This document shows, piece after piece, positions 7,877-16,486 of a stretch of 64,000 nucleotides of DNA (positions are counted from its first letter, which is position 1; every line of letters starts with the position of its first letter). Where the stretch lies: positions 20,013-84,012 of the forward strand of contig NZ_OENA01000066.1 of assembly GCF_900239185.1 (NCBI RefSeq), written 5' to 3'. Both the position numbers and the translations under genes were made by a program. A model generated the notes under the pieces. It had not been told where the DNA came from. It did not search any database and saw only the letters and a program-made list of their open reading frames with translations. The DNA is from Tenacibaculum finnmarkense (GTDB lineage: Bacteria; Bacteroidota; Bacteroidia; Flavobacteriales; Flavobacteriaceae).

Positions 7877-8575
7877 ATGAAATTTAAATATCTTTTAGTG
7901 CCAATTTTAGCTAGTATGCTAAATATTTCATGTAATAGCGATGATCAAAAACCAACTAAAAAAGAAGAAGCTTCCTTTTTAGACCCTCGAATTACTGATT
8001 TTACAACTATTGAAAAAAAAGGCAATACGGTATATGTTAAAAACATGTTTACCTCTCCTGAAGATCAAAACAAAGACCTTGTATATACCAAGTTTGATCT
8101 TGAAAAGGCAAAATATGTAACTGATGATTCTTGGGATATTGCATTTGCAAGTAGAATTATCATTATAAATGGTGGCGAATGGACGCAAGGTTACACCTCG
8201 GGAGGTGTTCACGAACCTATGCGAACAAAAAACGCCTCCGCAGCTATTATTAAAGATGATTATGAAAATATATCTGTAGTTCCTACCGATGCTATTTTTA
8301 AGCAAGATGGTGTTGGAAAAACGGCTATTGATGATTTCGGAAAAGGAATGTTTGACCCTTATGCAATGCACGCTGACCACACACTTCGAGTAAAAAAGAA
8401 CCGTACTTTATTGGTAAAAACTAAAAATGGACACTACGCTAAAATAGCTATTGAAGATATTTATAAAAACGGCGATACCTCTGGTACAATGAATGAGGTT
8501 CTTGGGCATAAATACCCGTATTATACCTTCAAATATTTTTTAAACCCTGTTGCAGGAAACAAAAAACTTAATTAA
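7877..8575 (+). CDS. HmuY-like lipoprotein 1
   Basis: 232 residues, lipobox ISC with Cys19. The mature sequence carries the HmuY-type pattern: a W-D-I-A-F strand near residue 90, a Gly-rich segment (GGEWTQGYTSGGVHEP), the KNGHYAKIAIEDI strand and a YYTFKYFLNP strand near the end. HmuY family proteins are surface lipoproteins; the founding member binds haem and passes it to a TonB receptor. Here no TonB receptor is adjacent. The neighbour downstream is a second, diverged HmuY-like gene. Haem binding by this member is unproven. Confidence 0.8.
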   Translation: MKFKYLLVPILASMLNISCNSDDQKPTKKEEASFLDPRITDFTTIEKKGNTVYVKNMFTSPEDQNKDLVYTKFDLEKAKYVTDDSWDIAFASRIIIINGGEWTQGYTSGGVHEPMRTKNASAAIIKDDYENISVVPTDAIFKQDGVGKTAIDDFGKGMFDPYAMHADHTLRVKKNRTLLVKTKNGHYAKIAIEDIYKNGDTSGTMNEVLGHKYPYYTFKYFLNPVAGNKKLN

Positions 8576-8595
8576 ATAATCATAAATAAATAGTC

Positions 8596-9306
8596 ATGAA
8601 AAAAACAGGAATTCTGTTAACAAAAGCAATTTTAGTACTTCTTTTTACAACCTTTACAGCATGTTCAGACAGTGGAGATGATTTACCTGTAGTAAAAACA
8701 AATACCAAAACTTTAGAAATTACAACAAGTGCTATTGGTGACCAAACCCAAACAGCAAAACAAACTGGTGACTTTCAAAAATTCAGTTTTAAAGAAGGTG
8801 CTTTAGAGGCAACTAGTGATGCTTGGGATTTTGCTATAAGAGGACGTATTTTTCTAGTAAATGGACTTTCAAAATATGGTGGTGGCGAAAAAATCGGATT
8901 AGCTAACGAGCCTACAAGAACTCAAAATGTTGCTGTTTGTGAAGGAAATGACATGTTTGAAACTCGTACTTCTGCCCTTGGTTTACCAGACCATATTTAC
9001 AAGCAAGATGCTTTAAATATGGGCTACGAAAACTATGCTGCAGCAATTAGCTGGTTGCCTAGAAGAGGTGGCGCTGACCCTAGAGAAACTTGGTATTTTA
9101 GATCGTCTCAAGACCGTGAACTTTTATTATTAAAACCGATGGTTTTTGTATTTAAAACTCACGATGGGCATTTTGCTAAAATGGCTATAAAATCAATTGT
9201 TAGAACAAATACTGATTTTGACAAAAAGGAAGATATTGACTATGTAATTCAATATTATTACAATCCTGAAAAAGGAAACCCTAATTTAGATGAAAAAATA
9301 CAATAA
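8596..9306 (+). CDS. HmuY-like lipoprotein 2
   Basis: 236 residues, lipobox TAC with Cys23. It is a paralogue of the preceding gene: it shares the AWDFAIRGRIFLVNG strand, the Gly-rich NEPTRTQN region, the THDGHFAKMAIKSI strand and a YVIQYYYNPEKGN ending. Only 20 bp separate the two genes, so they form an operon from the 7838 promoter. It has an extra central Trp/Arg-rich insert (SWLPRRGGADPRETWYF). Probably a haem or metal acquisition lipoprotein, or an electron-transfer partner of the divergent peroxidase (inference). Confidence 0.75.
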   Translation: MKKTGILLTKAILVLLFTTFTACSDSGDDLPVVKTNTKTLEITTSAIGDQTQTAKQTGDFQKFSFKEGALEATSDAWDFAIRGRIFLVNGLSKYGGGEKIGLANEPTRTQNVAVCEGNDMFETRTSALGLPDHIYKQDALNMGYENYAAAISWLPRRGGADPRETWYFRSSQDRELLLLKPMVFVFKTHDGHFAKMAIKSIVRTNTDFDKKEDIDYVIQYYYNPEKGNPNLDEKIQ

Positions 9307-9348
9307 TTTTTAATTTTAGTTTCTCATAATTTTTCTAAATGTTTAAAA

Positions 9349-9380
9349 TAGGACTGTGTAATAGCAGTCCTATTTTTTTT
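9349..9380 (+). terminator. Terminator after the HmuY pair
   Basis: Stem TAGGACTG / CAGTCCTA with an 8-nt loop, followed by T8, 43 bp after the stop codon. Confidence 0.8.
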
Positions 9381-9410
9381 TATAATTATTTTTTTTTAAT
9401 TTAATTATTT

Positions 9411-9492
9411 GAAGCTATTTCCCGCTTTCCGCACTCGCTCTTTTTTGAAAAAAATCAAAAAAGGAGCTCAAACAAATGCTTCAATCGGGGCT
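9411..9492 (-). repeat. R1 structured repeat, copy 2 (inverted partner of copy 1)
   Basis: The reverse complement matches 6659-6740 at 81 of 82 bases; the only change is in the spacer next to the GCTTC end. The AGCCCCG ends of the two copies point away from the enclosed peroxidase-HmuY cassette. Apart from this element and the terminator, the gap 9307-9659 is AT-rich filler with a C5 run at 9603-9607. Confidence 0.75.
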
Positions 9493-9659
9493 AAAAAACC
9501 TCACTTATTAAAAAAAGACAAAAAACAGTACTTTTTTTAAAAAAAACTAACAATCTAAATAAATACTTTAGTAAAATACCTGCTATTTTTTATATATTAC
9601 ACCCCCTTAAAAAAAGCGATTTATATATAAAATAAATACGCAATTAAAAATTACATTAA

Positions 9660-10529
9660 ATGAACATTCAAAATTCTGAACTTATTTTAAATCCTGACGG
9701 TAGTATTTATCATCTAAATTTAAAACCAGAACATATAGCGACTGATATTATCTTTGTAGGCGATCAAAACCGTGTAGAAAAAGTAACCGAACACTTTGAT
9801 TCTATTGAGTTTACCACACAAAAAAGAGAGTTTAAAACCACCACAGGAACTTATAAAGGCAAGCGACTTACCGTAATTTCAACAGGTATTGGTCCTGATA
9901 ATATTGACATCGTTTTAAATGAATTAGACGCCTTAGTTAATATTGATTTAGAAACACGTAAAATAAAAGAACAGCATACGGCGTTAAATATTACCCGTAT
10001 TGGAACTTCAGGATCTTTGCAAAAAAGTATTCCTGTTGATAGTTTTTTACTAAGCACTCACGCTCTAGATTTAAACGGAATGCTACATTCATATCAAGTA
10101 ACTGAAATTTCTCACCCAGAAATGGAAGATGCTTTTATAAAACACACCGATTGGAGTGCTAAAAAACCATCACCTTTAATTGTTGCTAACAGTACATTTT
10201 TAGAAGATAAATTAACCTCAGCAAAAATTTATAAAGGAATTACTGCTACCGCAGGAGGTTTTTACGGACCTCAAGGGCGTGTATTGCGTTTGGCTTTGCA
10301 AGACGCTACCTTAAATAATAAAATAGATAGTTTTGAGTACCAGCAAAATAAAATCACTAATTTAGAGATGGAAACTTCTGCTATTTATGGTTTATCAAAA
10401 TTATTAGGACACAATGCGGCATCAATGAATGCGATAATTGCCAACAGAGCAAATGGTACTTTTAGTGAAAACCCTAATAAAGTAGTTGCCGATTTAATTA
10501 TATACACATTAAATAAATTAGTTTCGTAA
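9660..10529 (+). CDS. Nucleoside phosphorylase (uridine phosphorylase-like)
   Basis: 289 residues of the PNP/UDP family: the N-terminal HLNLKPEHIATDIIFVGD phosphate-loop region, the ISTGIGPDNIDIVLNEL segment, and the C-terminal NLEMETSAIYGLSKLLGH motif in which the Met-Glu pair contacts ribose. It should cleave a nucleoside with phosphate in the cytosol for salvage; pyrimidine versus purine preference is not readable. The stop TAA directly abuts the ATG of the next gene, so translation is probably coupled. Confidence 0.85.
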   Translation: MNIQNSELILNPDGSIYHLNLKPEHIATDIIFVGDQNRVEKVTEHFDSIEFTTQKREFKTTTGTYKGKRLTVISTGIGPDNIDIVLNELDALVNIDLETRKIKEQHTALNITRIGTSGSLQKSIPVDSFLLSTHALDLNGMLHSYQVTEISHPEMEDAFIKHTDWSAKKPSPLIVANSTFLEDKLTSAKIYKGITATAGGFYGPQGRVLRLALQDATLNNKIDSFEYQQNKITNLEMETSAIYGLSKLLGHNAASMNAIIANRANGTFSENPNKVVADLIIYTLNKLVS

Positions 10530-11390
10530 ATGACAAACTTAAAAGTTGGTGGTGTACCAGAACACTTTAATTATCCGTGGTATGTTGCTTTAAAAAACAA
10601 AGAATTTACCAAGCAAAATATCAATTTACGTTGGCAAGATTTCCCTGGCGGAACAGGTGCTATGTGTAAAGCATTACGATCTGGAGAAGTAGATATCGCT
10701 ATTGTTTTAACCGAAGGAATTATTAAAGATATTAGTAATGGAAACCCGTCTAAAATAACACAAACTTTCGTGAAAAGCCCTTTAATTTGGGGAATTCATG
10801 TTGCTGCAAATTCAGCCTTTAAAAAAATTGAAGACCTCGAAAATGCCACGGTTGCTATTAGTCGTTTTGGTTCAGGATCTCATTTAATGGCCATTGTAAA
10901 TGCGCATAATAATGGTTGGAATATTGACCAATTAAAATTTAAAGTTGTTGGTAGTTTACAGGGCGGAATTGACGCCTTAACAAATGGCGATGCTGATTAT
11001 TTTATGTGGGAGCATTTCACCACAAAACCGTTGGTCGATAACGCTACTTTTAGACGCTTAGGAGATTGCCCAACTCCTTGGCCTTGCTTTGTTATTGCTG
11101 TTAGAAATGAAGTATTAGAAAATAATTTTGAAGAAGTTAAAAAAGTCTTAACTATTATTAATCAATATACAGGTAATTTTAAAGACACCCCTGATATTGA
11201 TAAAATACTAGCCCATAGATATGAGCAACAATTAGACGATATTCAAAAATGGCTTTCAATAACCCAATGGAATGATGGCGAACCTGTAACTGAAAAATTA
11301 ATAAGCAGCATACAAAATAAAATGCAAGGTTTTAACGTTATTGATACTAAGAGAGATTCACCTGAGTTAATCAGAAATATGTATCTTTGA
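10530..11390 (+). CDS. Cytosolic periplasmic-binding-protein-like domain protein (SsuA/THI5 type)
   Basis: 286 residues with the fold signature of ABC-type substrate-binding proteins of the SsuA/NMT1/THI5 class (EHFNYPWYVALKNKEF at the N-terminus; FPGGTGAMCKALRSGEVDIAIVLTEG; FGSGSHLMAI). No signal peptide or lipobox is present: the chain starts directly with the first strand, so it should be cytosolic. No ABC permease or ATPase lies nearby. It begins at the base after the nucleoside phosphorylase stop. Perhaps a ligand sensor or an enzyme related to pyrimidine or thiamine precursor metabolism (inference, weak). Confidence 0.65.
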   Translation: MTNLKVGGVPEHFNYPWYVALKNKEFTKQNINLRWQDFPGGTGAMCKALRSGEVDIAIVLTEGIIKDISNGNPSKITQTFVKSPLIWGIHVAANSAFKKIEDLENATVAISRFGSGSHLMAIVNAHNNGWNIDQLKFKVVGSLQGGIDALTNGDADYFMWEHFTTKPLVDNATFRRLGDCPTPWPCFVIAVRNEVLENNFEEVKKVLTIINQYTGNFKDTPDIDKILAHRYEQQLDDIQKWLSITQWNDGEPVTEKLISSIQNKMQGFNVIDTKRDSPELIRNMYL

Positions 11391-11418
11391 TTTTTTAAAG
11401 ATTTTTAAACCAAACAAA

Positions 11419-11583
11419 ATGAAAAAATTAGTAGTTATTGCCATTTGTACGCTTAGTCTTATCGGTTTTACTTCATGTGGAAGCACAAGCCCTTGTGGTT
11501 TGGCTAAAACTGAGCAAACAAAACAAAATCAACAGCAATTAGAAATAATTGTTGCCGATGACGCAACTGAACTTACCGCATAA
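11419..11583 (+). CDS. Small lipoprotein, 54 residues
   Basis: A short ORF starting ATG AAA AAA, 28 bp after the previous gene. It has a signal peptide and lipobox (GFTSC, Cys20), then a hydrophilic tail rich in Gln, Thr and Asp, with two more Cys-type positions (SPCGLA). The strong terminator that follows and the classical signal sequence argue that it is real. Function unknown. Confidence 0.6.
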   Translation: MKKLVVIAICTLSLIGFTSCGSTSPCGLAKTEQTKQNQQQLEIIVADDATELTA

Positions 11584-11607
11584 ATATTTGATGTATCAAG
11601 TATCATA

Positions 11608-11635
11608 AAAATCCGCTTTTTTTAAGGCGGATTTT
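11608..11635. terminator. Bidirectional terminator between the small lipoprotein gene and pcm
   Basis: Stem AAAATCCGC / GCGGATTTT; its right arm abuts the pcm stop codon, so it can serve both converging genes. Confidence 0.75.
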
Positions 11636-12277
11636 TTAGTTTTTCTTTTGTAACATTGGTACAAATTTAAAATCACCTAATTCATGTTTTTCAAATTCTT
11701 TTGCTGATTTTCTAATAAACAAAGTCATTACTTGCTCTTTATCGCCTACAGGAATTAACAGCCTTCCTCCTACTTTTAATTGACTCAACAAGGGTTTTGG
11801 CACAAAAGGTGCACCTGCGGTTACAATAATTTTATCAAAAGGCGCTTCTTCGGATAAACCAATATAACCATCACCAAAAATAAAACGCTTTGGACGGTAG
11901 CCTATTTTAGGTAAAAAAAGTGATGTTTTTTTAAACAATTCATGCTGACGCTCAATAGAATATACTTTTGCTTTTAATTCTAACAACATCGCTGTTTGAT
12001 ATCCTGAGCCTGTTCCTATTTCAAGTATTTTATCGCCAGTTTCAACAGCTAAAACCTGCGACTGAAACGCTACCGTATATGGATGTGAAATTGTTTGTTC
12101 GGCAGCAATAGGAAATGCTTTGTCTTGATAAGCATGTGCCTCAAAACTGCTATCAATAAATAGGTGTCTAGGAATTTTACGCACTGCATTTAATACCTTT
12201 TGATCAATAATTCCTTTTGATGCTAAAACAACTGCTAGCTTATTTCTTAAGCCTTGATGCTTAGTGGTGTCTCTCAT
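11636..12277 (-). CDS. pcm: Protein-L-isoaspartate O-methyltransferase
   Basis: 213 residues, the usual length. It has the family start (RNKLAVVLASKGI), the substrate-site region FAHAYQDKAFPI-like at about residues 46-57, the TISHPYTVAFQSQVL segment, and SAM motif I LEIGTGSGY at about 84-93. It repairs isoaspartyl residues in damaged proteins by SAM-dependent methylation. It is a single gene ending in a shared bidirectional terminator. Confidence 0.93.
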   Translation of the reverse strand: MRDTTKHQGLRNKLAVVLASKGIIDQKVLNAVRKIPRHLFIDSSFEAHAYQDKAFPIAAEQTISHPYTVAFQSQVLAVETGDKILEIGTGSGYQTAMLLELKAKVYSIERQHELFKKTSLFLPKIGYRPKRFIFGDGYIGLSEEAPFDKIIVTAGAPFVPKPLLSQLKVGGRLLIPVGDKEQVMTLFIRKSAKEFEKHELGDFKFVPMLQKKN

Positions 12278-12594
12278 TCCTTGTAATATAATATTTAATT
12301 TGATACTATGACAAAAATATCACAGTAGTAATACGCTAATTATCAACAAAATTTAAGCATAAAAAATGTATGATACTATACGATAGTACTTGACATGAAT
12401 TGTCTGTAATAATTTAATTTCAACATTTCAAAAGTAGTAATAAATATGTATAAAATTGTATCTTTGTTTGTATTGCTTTTTTGGGTACATCCGAAGCGAT
12501 TTTTAAATTAAAAATACGGTTATTTTAAAGAGGTTTTTTTATTGAAATTTCAAAAATAATCACATAAAAATAATTACACAAAATTAAACACATT
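12278..12594. other. 317-bp gap between divergent pcm and the oxidoreductase gene
   Basis: Holds a small inverted repeat (TACTAT 12374-12379 / ATAGTA 12383-12388), a -7 box TATCTTTG at 12459-12466 pointing to the oxidoreductase gene, and a weak hairpin in the resulting 5' leader (TTGCTT / AAGCGA with GATTTTT after it). No ORF of note. Confidence 0.5.
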
Positions 12595-13560
12595 ATGTTA
12601 AAAGCTGGAGTTTTAGGTGCAGGTCATTTAGGTAAAATTCACTTGCGTTTGTTGCAAGAATCTGAAAAATATGAATTAGTAGGGTTTTACGATCCTTTTA
12701 CTGAAAATGCTAAAAAAGTAGCCCAAGAATTTGGCTACAAACTTTTTAATTCTGTTGAAGAATTAATAGATGCTGTAGATGTTATCGATATTGTTACCCC
12801 AACATTATCTCATTTTGACTGCGCTAAAAAGGCTATCGAAAAAGGAAAGCATATTTTTATTGAAAAACCAATTACAAGTACGGTACAAGAAGCCGAAGCC
12901 ATTAGAACATTGGCAAGTCAATATCATATTAAAGGACAGGTTGGGCATGTAGAGCGTTTTAACCCTGCTTTTACCGCAGCAAAAGATATGATAAACACAC
13001 CAATGTTTATTGAAACTCATCGATTAGCCGAATTTAATCCTCGAGGAACCGACGTGCCTGTGGTATTAGATTTAATGATTCATGATATTGATATTATTTT
13101 ATCTGTAGTACAATCAAAAGTAAAAAGTGTACACGCAAGTGGTATTGCCGTAATTTCTGATACCCCTGATATTGCCAATGCACGTATTGAATTTGAAAAT
13201 GGTTGTGTTGCTAATTTAACAGCAAGCAGAATTTCAATGAAAAACATGCGTAAAAGTAGGTTTTTTCAAAAAGACGCCTATATTTCTGTTGACTTTTTAG
13301 AGAAAAAATCTGAAGTTGTAAAAATGAAGGATGTTCCTGAAAACCCTGATGAATTTGCCATGATTTTACAAAATGCCGAAGGTGTTAAAAAGCAAATTTA
13401 TTTTGACAATCCTAACGTTGTTAAAAACAATGCTATTTTAGACGAATTAGAATCATTTGCCGATGCTATTAATAATGAAACAACTCCTATTGTTTCTTTA
13501 CGCCAAGGAACCGAAGCTTTACGCGTAGCTCACATGATTATTAACTGCTTTAAAAAATAA
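12595..13560 (+). CDS. Gfo/Idh/MocA family oxidoreductase
   Basis: 321 residues. The N-terminal Rossmann domain has the dinucleotide motif GVLGAGHLGKIH (residues 4-15). The family motif EKPIT, whose Lys is catalytic, follows IEKGKHIFI at about residues 86-90. A central DLMIHDIDIIL stretch carries the His/Asp of the active site. It probably reduces or oxidises a sugar or cyclitol with NAD(P). Substrate unknown. It precedes an FN3 lipoprotein gene by 54 bp. Confidence 0.88.
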   Translation: MLKAGVLGAGHLGKIHLRLLQESEKYELVGFYDPFTENAKKVAQEFGYKLFNSVEELIDAVDVIDIVTPTLSHFDCAKKAIEKGKHIFIEKPITSTVQEAEAIRTLASQYHIKGQVGHVERFNPAFTAAKDMINTPMFIETHRLAEFNPRGTDVPVVLDLMIHDIDIILSVVQSKVKSVHASGIAVISDTPDIANARIEFENGCVANLTASRISMKNMRKSRFFQKDAYISVDFLEKKSEVVKMKDVPENPDEFAMILQNAEGVKKQIYFDNPNVVKNNAILDELESFADAINNETTPIVSLRQGTEALRVAHMIINCFKK

Positions 13561-13614
13561 AACACAAACCTTGTTTTTGGCGTTATTTTAATTTAAATAA
13601 TTTTAATTATATCA

Positions 13615-15441
13615 ATGAAAAAAAATTTAACCTTCACACCTAGTTTATCAATACAATCTTTTATTTTCTTATTTTTTATAGCTTTAAGCTCCTTAACTTC
13701 TTGTTCGGAAGAAGAGCAAGAAGATCGCTCGATATCTATCAATAGTATTGATGCTGAAAATATTCAATTTAACAGCACAACGCTTAAATGGTATTCAAGT
13801 ATTTCAGGAGAAAAAACGACAACAGTTTTTGATATTTATTTAAATGATAAATTAATTAAAAAAGGGTATGAAAAGAACTCTTTTGAATTATATAATTTAA
13901 CGCCAAACACTCAATATTCGGGTAAAATTATCGGAAGAACTAATTTCGATACCAACGTTGAAAAAATATTTTCTTTTACAACTGCCGACTATCCTGATCC
14001 TTTATCTTTTAATGTTTTAGCCACTAAAATAACTTCTGAAAGTGCCGTTATTACCTGGAAAACACCTAAAACTTTAGATCAAGCAACTTTAACCTATAGC
14101 ATTTATGTTAATGGTGAAGTTAAAAAAGAGAATATTGCCGAAAATACCGCAGGAAACTTCTATAAAATAACCGATTTAGTTCCTTATAAGGAATATATTA
14201 TACGAGTTATTGCAACAACTGATAAAAATAAACAAACATTTAAAGAAATTAGCTTTAATGCTTTTGCAACCAGTTTTCAAGAGCTGACATTAACTTCTAA
14301 AAATATTACACAAACAGCAGCGAATATTGATTGGAATGTTTCAACGGTAGATTATTTAGATGCTAATATTATTACTTATGATATTTATTTAAACGGAACT
14401 TTACTTATTGAAAACACTACTGAAACAACACATCTTTTACAAAACTTAACACCGAATAAATACTATACCGCTAAAGTAATTGCCAAACTAAAAAATGGCG
14501 ATTCAATACCTAAAAAGATTGAATTTAAAACCTTAGGAACACCTCCTTCTGATTTTACAGTGTCATTAAAAGGGGAAGCTCAGCCAAATTGGACGGAAAC
14601 TCAATGGACACTACCAACCGTTGCTGATGATGTTTCGTTTAAATATAATCTTTATTTAAATGATGAAATTATTGAACATGATATTTTATCATTCGTTGAT
14701 AACCGTACACTTACTGACTTAAAAGAAGCTACTCTATATACGCTTAAATTAGTTGCAATTGCCAATAACGGAACAGAAACTTTTTCGAATACAATTACAT
14801 TTAAAACTATAACTTACCCTAAAATAAATGGTGATTTAATACTTAATTTTAGTAATAATTTAGGAACTTCAGTCATCGCTTATTGGACACCTGTTAGCTA
14901 TACTCATAATAATGAAAACAAAAGAGTTTATTATAATATATCAATAAAAGAATTAAATAATTATGATGACTCTACTACTAAATTAAGCCGTTACTTAAAC
15001 AATTTAAAGCCCAACACAAGCTATACGGTTCGTATAAAAGCAACCGTTACTGATAGTGGTTTTAATAATTACATCCCTTCAAAAACGATAGAAAAAACAG
15101 TTACAACAGCCCAAGATTATCCATTACACCCAACTATAAAAATTACAGAGGCTATTTTATATGCTAAAAATAGCAGGTATTTTCCTGGTCAAATTAGGGT
15201 TAAATTTTCAGAAAAAATCAGTGATATTGATGTGGAAACTTTTTTTGCTTCTACCATGTTTATGAATAATTTTCAAACCTATTCTTCTTCTATTTTAAGT
15301 AATAAATTATCTAACAGCAAATATGATTATATCGTAAATAATTTTGGAGGTAATGTTATTGTAAACCAAGGTTATGTTGTATTTAATGATGCTGGAAAAA
15401 CATACCGAATTCCATATAGTTTTCATATAGTTTTCATATAG
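13615..15441 (+). CDS. Fibronectin type III repeat lipoprotein
   Basis: 608 residues. Signal peptide with lipobox LTSC (Cys30), then an acidic linker and about five fibronectin type III-like repeats of roughly 90 residues. Each repeat carries a W (WYSS, WKTP, WNVS, WTLP, WTPV) and a conserved turn (NLTPNTQY, NLTPNKYY, NLKPNTSY). The C-terminal 110 residues do not look like FN3 and may be a separate domain. Probably a surface lipoprotein. It sits between two metabolic genes with no obvious functional link. Confidence 0.8.
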   Translation: MKKNLTFTPSLSIQSFIFLFFIALSSLTSCSEEEQEDRSISINSIDAENIQFNSTTLKWYSSISGEKTTTVFDIYLNDKLIKKGYEKNSFELYNLTPNTQYSGKIIGRTNFDTNVEKIFSFTTADYPDPLSFNVLATKITSESAVITWKTPKTLDQATLTYSIYVNGEVKKENIAENTAGNFYKITDLVPYKEYIIRVIATTDKNKQTFKEISFNAFATSFQELTLTSKNITQTAANIDWNVSTVDYLDANIITYDIYLNGTLLIENTTETTHLLQNLTPNKYYTAKVIAKLKNGDSIPKKIEFKTLGTPPSDFTVSLKGEAQPNWTETQWTLPTVADDVSFKYNLYLNDEIIEHDILSFVDNRTLTDLKEATLYTLKLVAIANNGTETFSNTITFKTITYPKINGDLILNFSNNLGTSVIAYWTPVSYTHNNENKRVYYNISIKELNNYDDSTTKLSRYLNNLKPNTSYTVRIKATVTDSGFNNYIPSKTIEKTVTTAQDYPLHPTIKITEAILYAKNSRYFPGQIRVKFSEKISDIDVETFFASTMFMNNFQTYSSSILSNKLSNSKYDYIVNNFGGNVIVNQGYVVFNDAGKTYRIPYSFHIVFI

Positions 15442-15490
15442 ACAGTAATTAAATTCATTATATATAACACATTAAAAAAATCAAAAGAAC

Positions 15491-16378
15491 ATGAAAAACA
15501 TCGCTGTAATAGGAGCTGGAACTATGGGAAATGGTATTGCACATACCTTTGCTCAATTCGGATACACCGTTCAACTTATTGATATTTCTCAAACTGCTTT
15601 AGATAAAGGTATTGCTACGATTACCAAAAATTTAGACCGAATGCTTGGTAAAGAGAAAATATCCGAAGAAGATAAAAAAAACACCTTACAAAATATTTCA
15701 ACACATACTTCTATCAAAAAAGGCGTTCAAAATGCCGATTTAGTGGTAGAAGCTGCTACCGAAAACCTAGCGTTGAAATTAAAAATATTTAAAGAATTAG
15801 ACGAAGTTTGCCCTGAAAAAACCATTTTAGCAAGCAATACCTCTTCTATTTCTATTACACAAATTGCAGCGGTTACCAACAGACCCGAAAAAGTAATTGG
15901 TATGCACTTTATGAACCCTGTGCCGATTATGAAATTGGTAGAAATTATCAGCGGTTACAATACTACTGATGATGTATTGAATTTCACCGTTGATTTATCT
16001 AAAAAAATAGGTAAAACACCTGTTAAAGTAAACGATTACCCAGGTTTTGTAGCAAATCGTATTTTAATGCCAATGCTTAACGAGGCTATTGAAACCCTAT
16101 ATAATGGCGTTGCTGGTGTTGCTGAAATTGATACGGTAATGAAGCTCGGAATGGCACACCCAATGGGACCGTTACAACTAGCTGACTTTATTGGTTTAGA
16201 TGTTTGTTTATCTATATTAAACGTATTGTACGACGGTTTTAAAAACCCTAAATATGCACCCTGCCCCTTATTGGTAAACATGGTAAATGCAGGTAAATTA
16301 GGCGTAAAATCGGGTGAAGGTTTTTACGATTATTCAGAAAATAGAAAGGCTGAAAAAGTTGCTAAAATGTTTTTATAA
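15491..16378 (+). CDS. 3-hydroxybutyryl-CoA (3-hydroxyacyl-CoA) dehydrogenase
   Basis: 295 residues, the typical length for the short monofunctional enzyme. The NAD motif GAGTMGNGIAHTFA lies at residues 8-21. The catalytic-dyad region GMHFMNPVP is at about 137-145, and the C-terminal domain starts with the PGFVANRILMPMLNEA helix. It interconverts 3-hydroxyacyl-CoA and 3-oxoacyl-CoA in fatty acid or butanoate metabolism. It lies 49 bp after the FN3 lipoprotein and ends in a terminator. Confidence 0.92.
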   Translation: MKNIAVIGAGTMGNGIAHTFAQFGYTVQLIDISQTALDKGIATITKNLDRMLGKEKISEEDKKNTLQNISTHTSIKKGVQNADLVVEAATENLALKLKIFKELDEVCPEKTILASNTSSISITQIAAVTNRPEKVIGMHFMNPVPIMKLVEIISGYNTTDDVLNFTVDLSKKIGKTPVKVNDYPGFVANRILMPMLNEAIETLYNGVAGVAEIDTVMKLGMAHPMGPLQLADFIGLDVCLSILNVLYDGFKNPKYAPCPLLVNMVNAGKLGVKSGEGFYDYSENRKAEKVAKMFL

Positions 16379-16403
16379 TTTTTTTATTTTTATTGATTCA
16401 TAT

Positions 16404-16450
16404 AAAAAATCAGCAACTTTTTCTATTGAAAATTTTGCTGATTTTTTTTT
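16404..16450. terminator. Terminator between the converging dehydrogenase and bshA genes
   Basis: Stem AAAATCAGCAA / TTGCTGATTTT with a loop of about 19 nt, followed by T9 on the plus strand. Confidence 0.7.
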
Positions 16451-16486
16451 TAACTTAACACCTCTTTTACAGATTATTTCTTAGAA

